Assembly: GCA_003161535.1 (NCBI GenBank)
Contig: PMOM01000189.1
Location: forward strand, 644 to 7,631
DNA: 6,988 nucleotides
Direction of reading: 5' to 3'
Origin: Caulobacteraceae bacterium
GTDB taxonomy: Bacteria; Pseudomonadota; Alphaproteobacteria; Caulobacterales; Caulobacteraceae
Numbering within the stretch: position 1 is the first letter of the stretch; each line of letters opens with the position of its first letter. Positions 1-5,865 of the stretch are shown one piece after another. The translations under genes were made by a program, and so were the position numbers. Below the pieces are notes generated by a model, which was not told the origin of the DNA, did not search any database, and was given only the letters and a program-made list of their open reading frames with translations.

Positions 1-405
1 GTGCACGAGAGCTTCGGCTCGGTGGTGGCTCAGATCGCCGAGGTGAAACTGGACGGCGGTGTCCCCAGGGTTGGCCGGGTGGTCACGGCCATCGACTGCG
101 GCACGGCGGTTTCACCCGATCAGATCGCCGCCCAGATGGAAGGCGGCGCCTGCCTGGGTCTGTCGGCGGCCCTGTTCGGCCAGATCACCCTCAAGGGCGG
201 GGTCGTGGATCAGCAAAACTTCGACAGCTATCGTGTGCTGCGGATGAGCGAGGCCCCGTCGGTGGAAACCTATATTCTGCCGTCCACGGCCAAGCCCTCC
301 GGCGTCGGCGAACCGGGCACTCCGGTCATCGCCCCGGCGGTGGCCAACGCCCTGCTGGCGATGACGGGAAAGCCGACGACGAGCTTGCCTTTCATCAAAG
401 CTTAG
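1..405 (+). CDS. Molybdenum-binding large subunit of an IorB/aldehyde-oxidase-type hydroxylase, C-terminal part (5' truncated by window)
   Basis: This is the last 134 codons of a xanthine-oxidase-family molybdenum-cofactor-binding subunit, most like the isoquinoline 1-oxidoreductase beta subunit (IorB) group. These enzymes hydroxylate aldehydes or N-heterocycles at a Mo centre and pass electrons to a small 2Fe-2S subunit. Visible motifs are [12 protein letters not shown] (about residues 31-42 of the fragment), QMEGG (45-49) and [17 protein letters not shown] (101-117). The Glu in GVGEP (fragment residue 104) aligns with the general-base glutamate of the family. The GTG at position 1 is probably an internal Val codon, because the family runs to roughly 700 residues or more, so the gene starts upstream. 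The frame stops at TAG 403-405. The exact substrate cannot be told from this end. Nearby mocA and xdhC genes fit an enzyme using the cytosine dinucleotide form of the cofactor. Family call is confident; the IorB subfamily is probable. Confidence 0.9.
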   Translation: MHESFGSVVAQIAEVKLDGGVPRVGRVVTAIDCGTAVSPDQIAAQMEGGACLGLSAALFGQITLKGGVVDQQNFDSYRVLRMSEAPSVETYILPSTAKPSGVGEPGTPVIAPAVANALLAMTGKPTTSLPFIKA

Positions 406-420
406 AGCTCGCTTTATTAT

Positions 421-438
421 ATCAAGCTATCGATTGAT
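421..438. repeat. Imperfect dyad in the gap between the oxidoreductase and hxlR genes
   Basis: Within the 62-bp spacer 406-467, positions 421-425 (ATCAA) and 434-438 (TTGAT) form an inverted repeat around an 8-bp centre. The stretch 411-440 is markedly AT-rich for this DNA. HxlR proteins are dimers that bind such dyads and often control themselves, so this may be an operator or promoter element. The arms are only 5 bp, so chance is a real alternative. No convincing -35/-10 pair was found. Confidence 0.25.
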
Positions 439-467
439 TTTTACGTGCATGCGTGGCAAGCCGCGCC

Positions 468-1121
468 ATGCGTTCCTACAAGCAGTCCTGCGGCGTGGCC
501 AAGGCTCTGGACGTCATCGGCGATCGCTGGTCGCTCCTGATCGTCCGCGAACTCCTGATCCGCGAAGCCTGCCGGTACACCGACTTGCGCGACGGACTGC
601 CGGGCATCGCCACCAATCTTTTGGCCGATCGAGTCCGTGATCTGGAAGCGGCCGGCGTGGTGGCCCGCGAACATGCCCCGGCGCCTATCGCCGCCACCCT
701 CATCCGGCTCACCGATCGCGGCAGAGAACTTCAGTCGGTGGTTCTGTTGCTCGGCAGCTGGGGCGCCCCGTGGCTCGCGGAGGCGCCGGCTGACGACTGC
801 TTCCGGGCCCACTGGCTGCTCATGCCTCTGCGGTTGCATCTGACGGATCACGCGCCTGATGCTCCGGCCGTCTCCATGGAGATTCGTATCGGCGGGGAGG
901 CGCTGACCGTGGAGGCGTCGGCCGGCGCCGTGCGTGTGCGGCTAGGCGCCTCTGGGGGCGCCGACGCTGTCGCCAGCGGCGATCCGAGGACCGTCCTGGG
1001 ACTGATGACCGGGCGGCTCGATCTCAACGCCGCGCGAGCCGCGGGCCTGGACTACCAGGGAGACCCACGCGTGCTGGCCCGTCTCGTTCGCGCGCCCGTA
1101 GGCCCGCCGTCGGCTCCCTAG
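468..1121 (+). CDS. HxlR-family winged-helix transcriptional regulator with C-terminal SCP2-like domain
   Basis: A 217-residue DNA-binding regulator. Residues about 8-92 are an HxlR winged helix: CGVAKALDVIGDRWSLLIVR (8-27) holds the family's conserved N-terminal Cys and the GDRW motif. This is followed by YTDLRDGLPGIATNLLADRV (37-56), the recognition-helix region, and an LTDRGREL wing-end motif (81-88). Residues about 112-210 look like the sterol-carrier-type (SCP2-like) domain that some HxlR proteins carry, with a GDPRTVLGLMTGRLDL segment (171-186) typical of it. That domain call is from pattern memory and less sure. The ATG at 468 is preferred because family members start close to the conserved Cys; a GTG at 453 in the same frame would add five residues. 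No strong ribosome-binding site is seen for either. It lies 62 bp after the oxidoreductase gene on the same strand and may regulate it. The ligand is unknown. Confidence 0.88.
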   Translation: MRSYKQSCGVAKALDVIGDRWSLLIVRELLIREACRYTDLRDGLPGIATNLLADRVRDLEAAGVVAREHAPAPIAATLIRLTDRGRELQSVVLLLGSWGAPWLAEAPADDCFRAHWLLMPLRLHLTDHAPDAPAVSMEIRIGGEALTVEASAGAVRVRLGASGGADAVASGDPRTVLGLMTGRLDLNAARAAGLDYQGDPRVLARLVRAPVGPPSAP

Positions 1122-1154
1122 AGCGAGCACGCCTTTTGCGCCGGTTAGACGCGG

Positions 1155-1811
1155 TCACCCAGAACTCAAGTCGCAGGGGAAGTCCACGTCGGAGAAAATG
1201 CCCAGATCTTCGGTTTCGACCAGCGCAACGGGGACGGCGGCGGAAAGGCTCGCTGAGAGGAACTTTCGATCCGCTTCCCGCAGCACCGAGCGCGCGCCTT
1301 CGTCGCCCTTGAGCGCCGCGAGCGCTTTGAACAGCGCTCGCGAAAACAGCACGGGGTGCCCGCGCCGCCCCTCGAACACCGGCGCCGCCGCCAGGGCGCC
1401 GCTAGCGAGCGCCTCGGCGAGGCGAGGCGGGATGGTAACGGGAATGAGCGGCATGTCGCCCAGGAAAATGAACGCCGCGTCGACGTCGGCCGGCAGCGCC
1501 GCGATGCCGGCGCGCAGAGTGGCGGCCATGCCTTCGGCGTGGTCTGGGGCGTGGATGAGGCGAAGGCGGGGCGACTGGCCGTGCGCCCGCGCCCAGGCGC
1601 GCGCGGCCGGCGCCACAAGCGGGTCGGCGCCTGTCACCACCATCACGGATCGGACCGGCGCCGCGAAGGCGGCCCTCAGGGCGCCGTCGAGGACAACACC
1701 GTCACGCCAGGGGGCGGTGAGCTTGCCGCCGCCAAAGCGCGATCCCGCGCCGCCGGCCAGGATGATGGCTTCCAGGGTTGATGACGCGCCCGCCTCTGTC
1801 GCCACGACCAC
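1155..1811 (-). CDS. mocA: MocA-like molybdenum cofactor cytidylyltransferase (NTP_transf_3 family)
   Basis: Probably transfers CMP from CTP to Mo-molybdopterin, making the cytosine dinucleotide cofactor used by xanthine-oxidase-family hydroxylases. With the GTG at 1811 as start it has 218 residues, a little longer than E. coli MocA (about 192). Motifs in order are the nucleotide-binding loop [13 protein letters not shown] (18-30), [17 protein letters not shown] (87-103), FLGDMPLI (116-123, with the metal-binding Asp) and RRGHPVLFS (149-157). It ends with a DVDFP motif (208-212) matching the family's DIDTP. The GHP motif and these spacings favour MocA over the guanylyltransferase MobA. An AGGGG lies 4 nt before GTG 1811 and 10 nt before an alternative GTG at 1805. 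An in-frame TTG at 1871 would reach into moaA and is unlikely. It is divergent from moaA with 23 bp between and convergent with hxlR (33-bp gap). Nucleotide specificity is inferred, not proven. Confidence 0.87.
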   Translation of the reverse strand: MVVATEAGASSTLEAIILAGGAGSRFGGGKLTAPWRDGVVLDGALRAAFAAPVRSVMVVTGADPLVAPAARAWARAHGQSPRLRLIHAPDHAEGMAATLRAGIAALPADVDAAFIFLGDMPLIPVTIPPRLAEALASGALAAAPVFEGRRGHPVLFSRALFKALAALKGDEGARSVLREADRKFLSASLSAAVPVALVETEDLGIFSDVDFPCDLSSG

Positions 1812-1825
1812 TTTTCCCCTATGTT
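1796..1825 (+). promoter_or_regulatory. Possible moaA promoter inside the 5' end of mocA
   Basis: The 23-bp gap between the divergent mocA and moaA starts cannot hold two promoters, so moaA must be transcribed from within mocA or the gap. CTGTCG at 1796-1801 (4 of 6 against TTGACG) and TATGTT at 1820-1825 are spaced by 18 bp. Initiation would fall near 1832-1835, giving a moaA mRNA with almost no leader. No Shine-Dalgarno sequence is visible before the moaA ATG, which fits. The match is weak and could be chance. Confidence 0.25.
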
Positions 1826-1834
1826 CGTCGCGCC

Positions 1835-2872
1835 ATGACGCCCTATGACGCCCATGCGACGGCCCGCACAATTCCCACGCCCGCCCTGACCGACGGGTTT
1901 GGCCGCAAGGTGACCTATCTGCGCGTCTCGGTCACCGACCGATGTGACCTGCGTTGCGTCTATTGCATGGCCGAGCACATGCGCTTCCTGCCCAAGGCGG
2001 AGGTGCTCACCCTCGAGGAGCTTGACCGCATCGCCTCGATGTTCGTCAGCCTCGGGGTGCGCAAGCTGCGCCTGACCGGCGGCGAGCCGCTGGTGCGTAA
2101 GGGACTCATGACCCTGGTGGAATCTTTGTCGCGCCACTTACGGAGCGGGGCCTTGGACGAACTGACGCTGACCACCAACGCAACGCGCCTGGCGGAATTC
2201 GCGCCCGATCTGGCGCGGCTCGGCGTCAAACGGGTCAACGTGTCGATGGACACCCTAAAGCCTGATCTCTTCGCGCGGCTGACGCGCGGCGGCGACCTGG
2301 CCCGGGTGCAGGCCGGCGTCGAGGCGGCCGGGGCGGCGGGCATGAAGGTAAAGATCAACGCGGTGGCGCTGGCGCGCGACAACGCGGCGGAGATTCCCGC
2401 CCTCATTCAGTGGGCCCATGAGCGGGACCTAGCCATCACCCTCATCGAAACCATGCCCATGGGCGAGATCGACGAGGACCGCACCGACCAGTTCGTCTCG
2501 CTGGGCGACGTGCGCCGGGACCTGGAAAGCTTCTGGACCCTGCGCGATCTGCCTCTCACCACCGGCGGCCCGGCGCGCTACGTGGAGGTGCTTGAGACCG
2601 GCGGGCGGCTGGGATTCATCACCCCCCTCAGCCACAATTTCTGTGAAAGTTGCAACCGCGTGCGGCTGACCTGCACCGGCACTTTGCACAGCTGCCTGGG
2701 CCAGGAGGACGCCACCGATCTGCGCGCGGTGATCCGCGCCGGAGCCGCGGACGCCGATCTGGCGCGCGCCATCGCCGGCGGCATCGACGCCAAGCCCAAG
2801 GGGCACGACTTCCGCATCGCGCGCGGCGCGGCGCCCTCGGTGTCGCGCCACATGTCCACCACCGGCGGCTGA
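1835..2872 (+). CDS. moaA: GTP 3',8-cyclase MoaA (radical SAM enzyme, first step of molybdenum cofactor synthesis)
   Basis: Converts GTP to 3',8-cyclo-7,8-dihydro-GTP in the cytoplasm by radical SAM chemistry; MoaC then forms cyclic pyranopterin monophosphate. The 345-residue product has normal family length. The N-terminal 4Fe-4S cluster motif CDLRCVYC gives Cys37, Cys41 and Cys44. The SAM-binding LTGGEPL lies at 80-86. The second, substrate-binding cluster has Cys270, Cys273 and Cys287 (CX2CX13C within [10 protein letters not shown] and LHSCL). The C-terminus ends in the conserved double glycine (STTGG), which enters the active site. ATG 1835 puts about 36 residues before the first cluster, as usual; an upstream start at 1778 would lie inside mocA. 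It is the first gene of the six-gene operon. No molybdenum-cofactor riboswitch leader is present between mocA and moaA. Confidence 0.97.
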   Translation: MTPYDAHATARTIPTPALTDGFGRKVTYLRVSVTDRCDLRCVYCMAEHMRFLPKAEVLTLEELDRIASMFVSLGVRKLRLTGGEPLVRKGLMTLVESLSRHLRSGALDELTLTTNATRLAEFAPDLARLGVKRVNVSMDTLKPDLFARLTRGGDLARVQAGVEAAGAAGMKVKINAVALARDNAAEIPALIQWAHERDLAITLIETMPMGEIDEDRTDQFVSLGDVRRDLESFWTLRDLPLTTGGPARYVEVLETGGRLGFITPLSHNFCESCNRVRLTCTGTLHSCLGQEDATDLRAVIRAGAADADLARAIAGGIDAKPKGHDFRIARGAAPSVSRHMSTTGG

Positions 2873-2878
2873 CCGGCC

Positions 2879-3124
2879 ATGACGCGGGTGCTTCTGTTTG
2901 GCCGGCTGCGCGACCTCGCCGACTGGCGCGAAAAGGTGTTCGATCCGCCGCCTGCGACGCTCTTCGCCCTCAGAGGCTTGATCGCGGCCGGCAATGCCGA
3001 CTTAGGCGCGGCATTGGACGGGCCGGGGGTTCAGACGGCCTTGGATCGCCGCCTGGTGCGCGGCGACGTGGCGCTCCCGAAAGGTTGCGAAGTCGCCTTC
3101 CTGCCTCCGATGAGCGGCGGATGA
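2879..3124 (+). CDS. moaD: Molybdopterin synthase small subunit (sulfur carrier) MoaD
   Basis: An 81-residue ubiquitin-like sulfur carrier, the same size as E. coli MoaD. Its C-terminal Gly-Gly is adenylylated by MoeB and turned into a thiocarboxylate, which donates sulfur to cyclic pyranopterin monophosphate within the MoaD2-MoaE2 synthase. The start VLLFGRLRDLADWRE (4-18) and the end EVAFLPPMSGG (71-81) are typical of the family. It begins 6 bp after the moaA stop. Its TGA overlaps the moaE ATG in an ATGA junction, which suggests translational coupling and equal amounts of the two synthase subunits. No moeB is seen in this window, so the activating enzyme must be encoded elsewhere. Confidence 0.95.
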   Translation: MTRVLLFGRLRDLADWREKVFDPPPATLFALRGLIAAGNADLGAALDGPGVQTALDRRLVRGDVALPKGCEVAFLPPMSGG

Positions 3125-3561
3125 TCCGCGTTACCGACAGGCCCATCGATCCGGGCGCCGAACTCACCGCCTTTTGCCGGGTGCGCGGCGACACCGGCGC
3201 GGTGGCGAGTTTTCTGGGGCTGGCCCGCGGTAAGCCCGGCGAGGCGACGGTCCTGGAACTCGAGGCCTATGGTGGGTTCACCGAGGATGCCATCGGCGAG
3301 ATGATCGGGGCTGCCAAGGCGCGGTTTTCCCTCCACGACGCGGTCGTCATCCATCGGGTGGGAGCCATCGCGGCGGGCGAGGCCATCGTGTTGGTTCTCA
3401 CCGCCGCGGGCCATCGGCGGGAAGCTTTTGAAGCCTGCGACTTCCTTATGGATTATCTGAAATCGCGCGCCCCCTTGTGGAAGAAGGAGCATGGCCGCGC
3501 GGGCCCCCGCTGGGTCGAGCCGACGGCGCGGGATCTGGCCGATGCGGCCCGCTGGGACTAG
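3121..3561 (+). CDS. moaE: Molybdopterin synthase catalytic subunit MoaE
   Basis: The large subunit of molybdopterin synthase, 146 residues (E. coli MoaE is about 150). It binds cyclic pyranopterin monophosphate and receives two sulfurs from MoaD thiocarboxylate. The motif HRVGAIAAGEAIV (78-90) is conserved. The active-site stretch MDYLKSRAPLWKKE (110-123) supplies Lys114 and Lys121, equivalent to the catalytic Lys119 and Lys126 of E. coli. RWVEP (130-134) follows as expected. The start is the ATG overlapping the moaD stop; the open frame continues far upstream but only as an out-of-frame shadow of moaA. The stop codon TAG at 3559-3561 is partly shared with the ribosome-binding site of moaB. 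Confidence 0.96.
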   Translation: MIRVTDRPIDPGAELTAFCRVRGDTGAVASFLGLARGKPGEATVLELEAYGGFTEDAIGEMIGAAKARFSLHDAVVIHRVGAIAAGEAIVLVLTAAGHRREAFEACDFLMDYLKSRAPLWKKEHGRAGPRWVEPTARDLADAARWD

Positions 3562-3564
3562 GAG
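3560..3564 (+). promoter_or_regulatory. Ribosome-binding site of moaB
   Basis: AGGAG lies 6 nt before the ATG at 3571 and overlaps the last two bases of the moaE stop codon. It is the clearest Shine-Dalgarno sequence in the operon. It favours ATG 3571 over the TTG immediately before it (3568). Ribosomes finishing moaE would end exactly on this site, so coupling is likely. Confidence 0.75.
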
Positions 3565-3570
3565 CGTTTG

Positions 3571-4122
3571 ATGACCACACCCCTCGCGGCGGGCGGGCGT
3601 TATGACCAGGCGGCGGCGTTCACGCCCGTGCGGGTCGCGGTGCTGACCATTTCCGACACCCGCGACGAAGAGAGCGACACGTCCGGCCATGTGTTGGCCG
3701 AGCGGATCACCGGCGCGGGCCATGTGCTGGTCGATCGCGCCATCGTCGCCGACGATGTGGACGCCATCCGCGCTCGCGTGAAGGCTTGGACCACCGCCGG
3801 AGCCGTGGACGCCATCGTCACCACCGGCGGCACCGGCCTCACGGGTCGCGACGTCACCCCCGAGGCGATCGAGCCCTTGTTCGACAAGCGCATCGACGGC
3901 TTTTCGGTGATTTTTCATCTGGTTAGCTATCAGTCGGTGGGGCTTTCCACCCTGCAGTCGCGCGCCTTGGCCGGACTGATCGACGGTGTGTTCGTGTTCT
4001 GTCTGCCGGGGTCCAACGGCGCGGTGCGAGACGGCTGGGACAAGGTCATCGCCGCGCAGCTCGATAGCCGACACAAGCCCTGCAACATGGTCGAGCTGAT
4101 GCCCAGGCTGATGGAAACATGA
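3571..4122 (+). CDS. moaB: Molybdopterin adenylyltransferase, MoaB type
   Basis: A 183-residue protein of the MoaB/MogA family. It activates molybdopterin by adenylylation (Mg-ATP), preparing it for molybdate insertion by MoeA. After an N-terminal extension of about 20 residues comes [19 protein letters not shown] (21-39). The nucleotide-binding [16 protein letters not shown] lies at 84-99, and [11 protein letters not shown] (125-135) and [13 protein letters not shown] (144-156) follow. Asp61 and Asp94 align with the two catalytic aspartates of MogA (Asp49 and Asp82 in E. coli). The STLQSRA and LPGS motifs place it with MoaB rather than MogA. E. coli MoaB is dispensable because MogA is present; no mogA is seen here, and the operon position next to moeA suggests MoaB does the MogA step. 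Its TGA overlaps the moaC ATG (ATGA). Confidence 0.93.
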   Translation: MTTPLAAGGRYDQAAAFTPVRVAVLTISDTRDEESDTSGHVLAERITGAGHVLVDRAIVADDVDAIRARVKAWTTAGAVDAIVTTGGTGLTGRDVTPEAIEPLFDKRIDGFSVIFHLVSYQSVGLSTLQSRALAGLIDGVFVFCLPGSNGAVRDGWDKVIAAQLDSRHKPCNMVELMPRLMET

Positions 4123-4589
4123 GCCGACTGACCCACCTGGACGCCGAAGGCCGCGCGCGGATGGTCGACGTTTCGGCCAAGCCGGCCACCGCCCGCGAGG
4201 CCGTGGCGCGAGGGATTGTGCGCATGTCCGCCGCCACCCGCGAGCTGGCGCTGTCGGGCAAGGCGAAAAAGGGCGATGTTCGGGCGGTCGCCGAGATCGC
4301 CGGGGTGATGGCGGCCAAGCGCGCCGCCGACCTCATTCCGCTTTGCCATCCCCTGGCGCTTTCCAAGGTCGAGGTCGCCGTGACGGCCGTCGATGAAGGT
4401 CTTTGCGTCACCGCCAGGGTCAAGACCACCGGTCCCACCGGAGTGGAGATGGAGGCCCTAACCGCCGTGTCGGTCGCCTGCCTGACCCTCTACGACATGC
4501 TCAAGGCGGCGGAGCGCGGCATGGTCATCGATGGGGTTCGGCTTCTGGAAAAAAGCGGCGGAGCGTCTGGCGATTGGCGAGCGCCTTGA
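4119..4589 (+). CDS. moaC: Cyclic pyranopterin monophosphate synthase MoaC
   Basis: Completes the first pathway step, converting the MoaA product 3',8-cyclo-7,8-dihydro-GTP to cyclic pyranopterin monophosphate. The protein has 156 residues (E. coli about 161) and would form a hexamer. Conserved blocks are MVDVSAK (15-21), [19 protein letters not shown] (50-68), DLIPLCHPL (71-79) and [20 protein letters not shown] (108-127). Active-site residues visible include Lys51, His77, Glu112, Asp126 and Lys129, the last two matching the Asp/Lys pair of E. coli MoaC. The start overlaps the moaB stop by 4 nt and its own stop overlaps the moeA start as TTGA. Although moaA and moaC act consecutively, they are separated here by moaD, moaE and moaB. 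Nothing looks damaged. Confidence 0.97.
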   Translation: MSRLTHLDAEGRARMVDVSAKPATAREAVARGIVRMSAATRELALSGKAKKGDVRAVAEIAGVMAAKRAADLIPLCHPLALSKVEVAVTAVDEGLCVTARVKTTGPTGVEMEALTAVSVACLTLYDMLKAAERGMVIDGVRLLEKSGGASGDWRAP

Positions 4590-5782
4590 AACTTCCGGGC
4601 GTCGAAGAGGCGCGGGCGCGAATGCTGGCCGGCGTCAAGACGCTGGGAGTTGAGGAGGTTTGTCTGGCGGCGGCCCTGGGGCGGACTCTGGCGGCCGATG
4701 TCTTCGCCTCGCGCGACCAGCCGCCGTTCGCCGCCTCGGCCATGGACGGCTGGGCGGTGCGCGCCCTCGATGGCGCGGGCCCGCGGCGGATCATCGGCGA
4801 GAGCGCCGCCGGCCACGGCTTCGCGGGCGTCGTCGGACCAGGCGAGGCGGTGCGCATCTTCACCGGCGCGGCGGTCCCGGCCGGCGCCGACGCCGTGGTC
4901 ATCCAGGAAGACGCCACGCGGGAGGGTGAGCAGGTGATCATTCCCGCCGTCACCGATCCCAGCCACATCCGCCCGGCCGGACAGGATTTTCGCGCCGGCG
5001 ACAGGTTGCTTGCCGCCGGCGCGCGGCTCGATCCTTGGCGCCTGTCCCTGGCCGCCGCCGCTGGACACGCAAGGCTGGCCGTCTCGGCGCGGCCGAAGGT
5101 GGCGATCCTCTCCACCGGCGAAGAGGTGGTCGAGCCGGGTGGCTCTCCCGGTCCGTTCCAGATCTTCAATTCCGGGTCGACGGCGCTTGGCGGCCTTGTC
5201 GCGGCCTGGGGCGGCGAGGCCGTGAACTCGCGCACCGTCGGCGATGACGCGGCGGCCATCGCCCAGGCCGTGGCGGGCCTGACCTGCGATCTTCTTGTCA
5301 CGGTGGGCGGCGCGTCGGTGGGGGACCATGATCTGGTCAAGCCGGCCCTGGCCAAGCTGGGTCTTCAGCTCATCGTCGAGAGCGTCGCCGTGCGCCCAGG
5401 CAAGCCGACATGGTTCGGGCGCCTTGGCGATGGGCGTAGCGTACTGGGCCTTCCGGGCAATCCTGCTTCCGCCCTGGTATGCGCCGAACTTTTCCTGCGG
5501 CCTCTGCTGAGGGCGATGCAGGGCGCCGATCCGGCCCCCAGAATGATCGTGACCAAAGCCGCCAGGGCGTTGCCGGCCAATGGGGGGCGCGAGCACTGGA
5601 TGCGCGCCCGCCTGAGCCACGGCGGGGACGGGAGCCTCATCGCGGAGGCCTTCGAGGACCAGGATTCATCCCTGGTGACCATCTTCGCGAGCGCCGACGC
5701 CCTAATTCGCCGCGCTCCGGGAGCCCCTCCCGCGGCGGCCGGCGAACCCGTGGACGTCCTGGCGCTGGAACGGTTGAACTAG
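4586..5782 (+). CDS. moeA: Molybdopterin molybdenumtransferase MoeA
   Basis: Inserts molybdate into adenylylated molybdopterin, giving Mo-molybdopterin. The 398-residue product is close to E. coli MoeA (411). Motifs in order are [14 protein letters not shown] (46-59, with the conserved active-site Asp54), [20 protein letters not shown] (91-110), ILSTGEEV (174-181), [11 protein letters not shown] (239-249, the MogA-like loop) and [12 protein letters not shown] (287-298). A beta-barrel C-terminal domain follows from about 320. The start is probably TTG 4586, overlapping the moaC stop. It gives an N-terminus of Met-Lys-Leu followed by [13 protein letters not shown], the usual MoeA beginning. The next ATG (4622) would cut into this helix. 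The frame is open upstream to 4403, but that part is a shadow of moaC. The stop TAG (5780-5782) is the outer end of the downstream inverted repeat. Confidence 0.95.
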   Translation: MKLPGVEEARARMLAGVKTLGVEEVCLAAALGRTLAADVFASRDQPPFAASAMDGWAVRALDGAGPRRIIGESAAGHGFAGVVGPGEAVRIFTGAAVPAGADAVVIQEDATREGEQVIIPAVTDPSHIRPAGQDFRAGDRLLAAGARLDPWRLSLAAAAGHARLAVSARPKVAILSTGEEVVEPGGSPGPFQIFNSGSTALGGLVAAWGGEAVNSRTVGDDAAAIAQAVAGLTCDLLVTVGGASVGDHDLVKPALAKLGLQLIVESVAVRPGKPTWFGRLGDGRSVLGLPGNPASALVCAELFLRPLLRAMQGADPAPRMIVTKAARALPANGGREHWMRARLSHGGDGSLIAEAFEDQDSSLVTIFASADALIRRAPGAPPAAAGEPVDVLALERLN

Positions 5783-5865
5783 AGCAATATGCGTTTGTTT
5801 TGAATCGACGGTTCTCTCATTCTTCGAACGGGATGGGTGGATCAACCTGACCGCATTTCGCTCTA
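5780..5865. repeat. TAGAGC-bordered intergenic palindromic element, possible bidirectional terminator
   Basis: The arm 5780-5793 (TAGAGCAATATGCG) is the inverted complement of 5852-5865 (CGCATTTCGCTCTA) at 12 of 14 positions, with 58 bp between. The element fills the whole gap between the convergent moeA and xdhC genes and its outermost TAGs are their stop codons. The inner left part (GCGTTTGTTTTGAATCGA) and right part (GGATCAACCTGACCGC) resemble, from memory, halves of palindromes scattered between genes in Caulobacteraceae. The position suits a terminator for both strands, but there is no classical GC stem followed by a T run. Confidence 0.65.

Noticed and set aside
1122..1154. Terminator between hxlR and mocA
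   Set aside because: Only a 3-bp stem around CTTTT could be drawn, with no T run; too weak to call.
1700..1834. Molybdenum-cofactor riboswitch upstream of moaA
   Set aside because: The space is mocA coding sequence and only 23 bp are non-coding; no structured leader could be recognised.
1198..1848. Long plus-strand open frame opposite mocA (216 codons)
   Set aside because: It is antisense to a gene with clear MocA motifs, has no recognisable domain and an Ala/Ser/Arg-rich make-up typical of shadow frames in GC-rich DNA.
1812..1871. N-terminal extension of mocA from a TTG at 1871
   Set aside because: It would run into the moaA coding region and place 35 unrelated residues before the nucleotide-binding loop; GTG 1811 has a purine-rich AGGGG just before it.
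2650..3120. Upstream extension of the moaE frame into moaA and moaD
   Set aside because: The added residues are an out-of-frame reading of moaA/moaD; MoaE length and motifs fit the ATG at 3121.
3031..4074. Long minus-strand open frame (347 codons) opposite moaD, moaE and moaB
   Set aside because: It spans three genes with full family motifs, has no coherent domain and crosses gene boundaries, so it is a GC-driven shadow.
4490..5620. Long minus-strand open frame (376 codons) opposite moeA
   Set aside because: Antisense to moeA, low-complexity Arg/Gly/Ala content, no motif.
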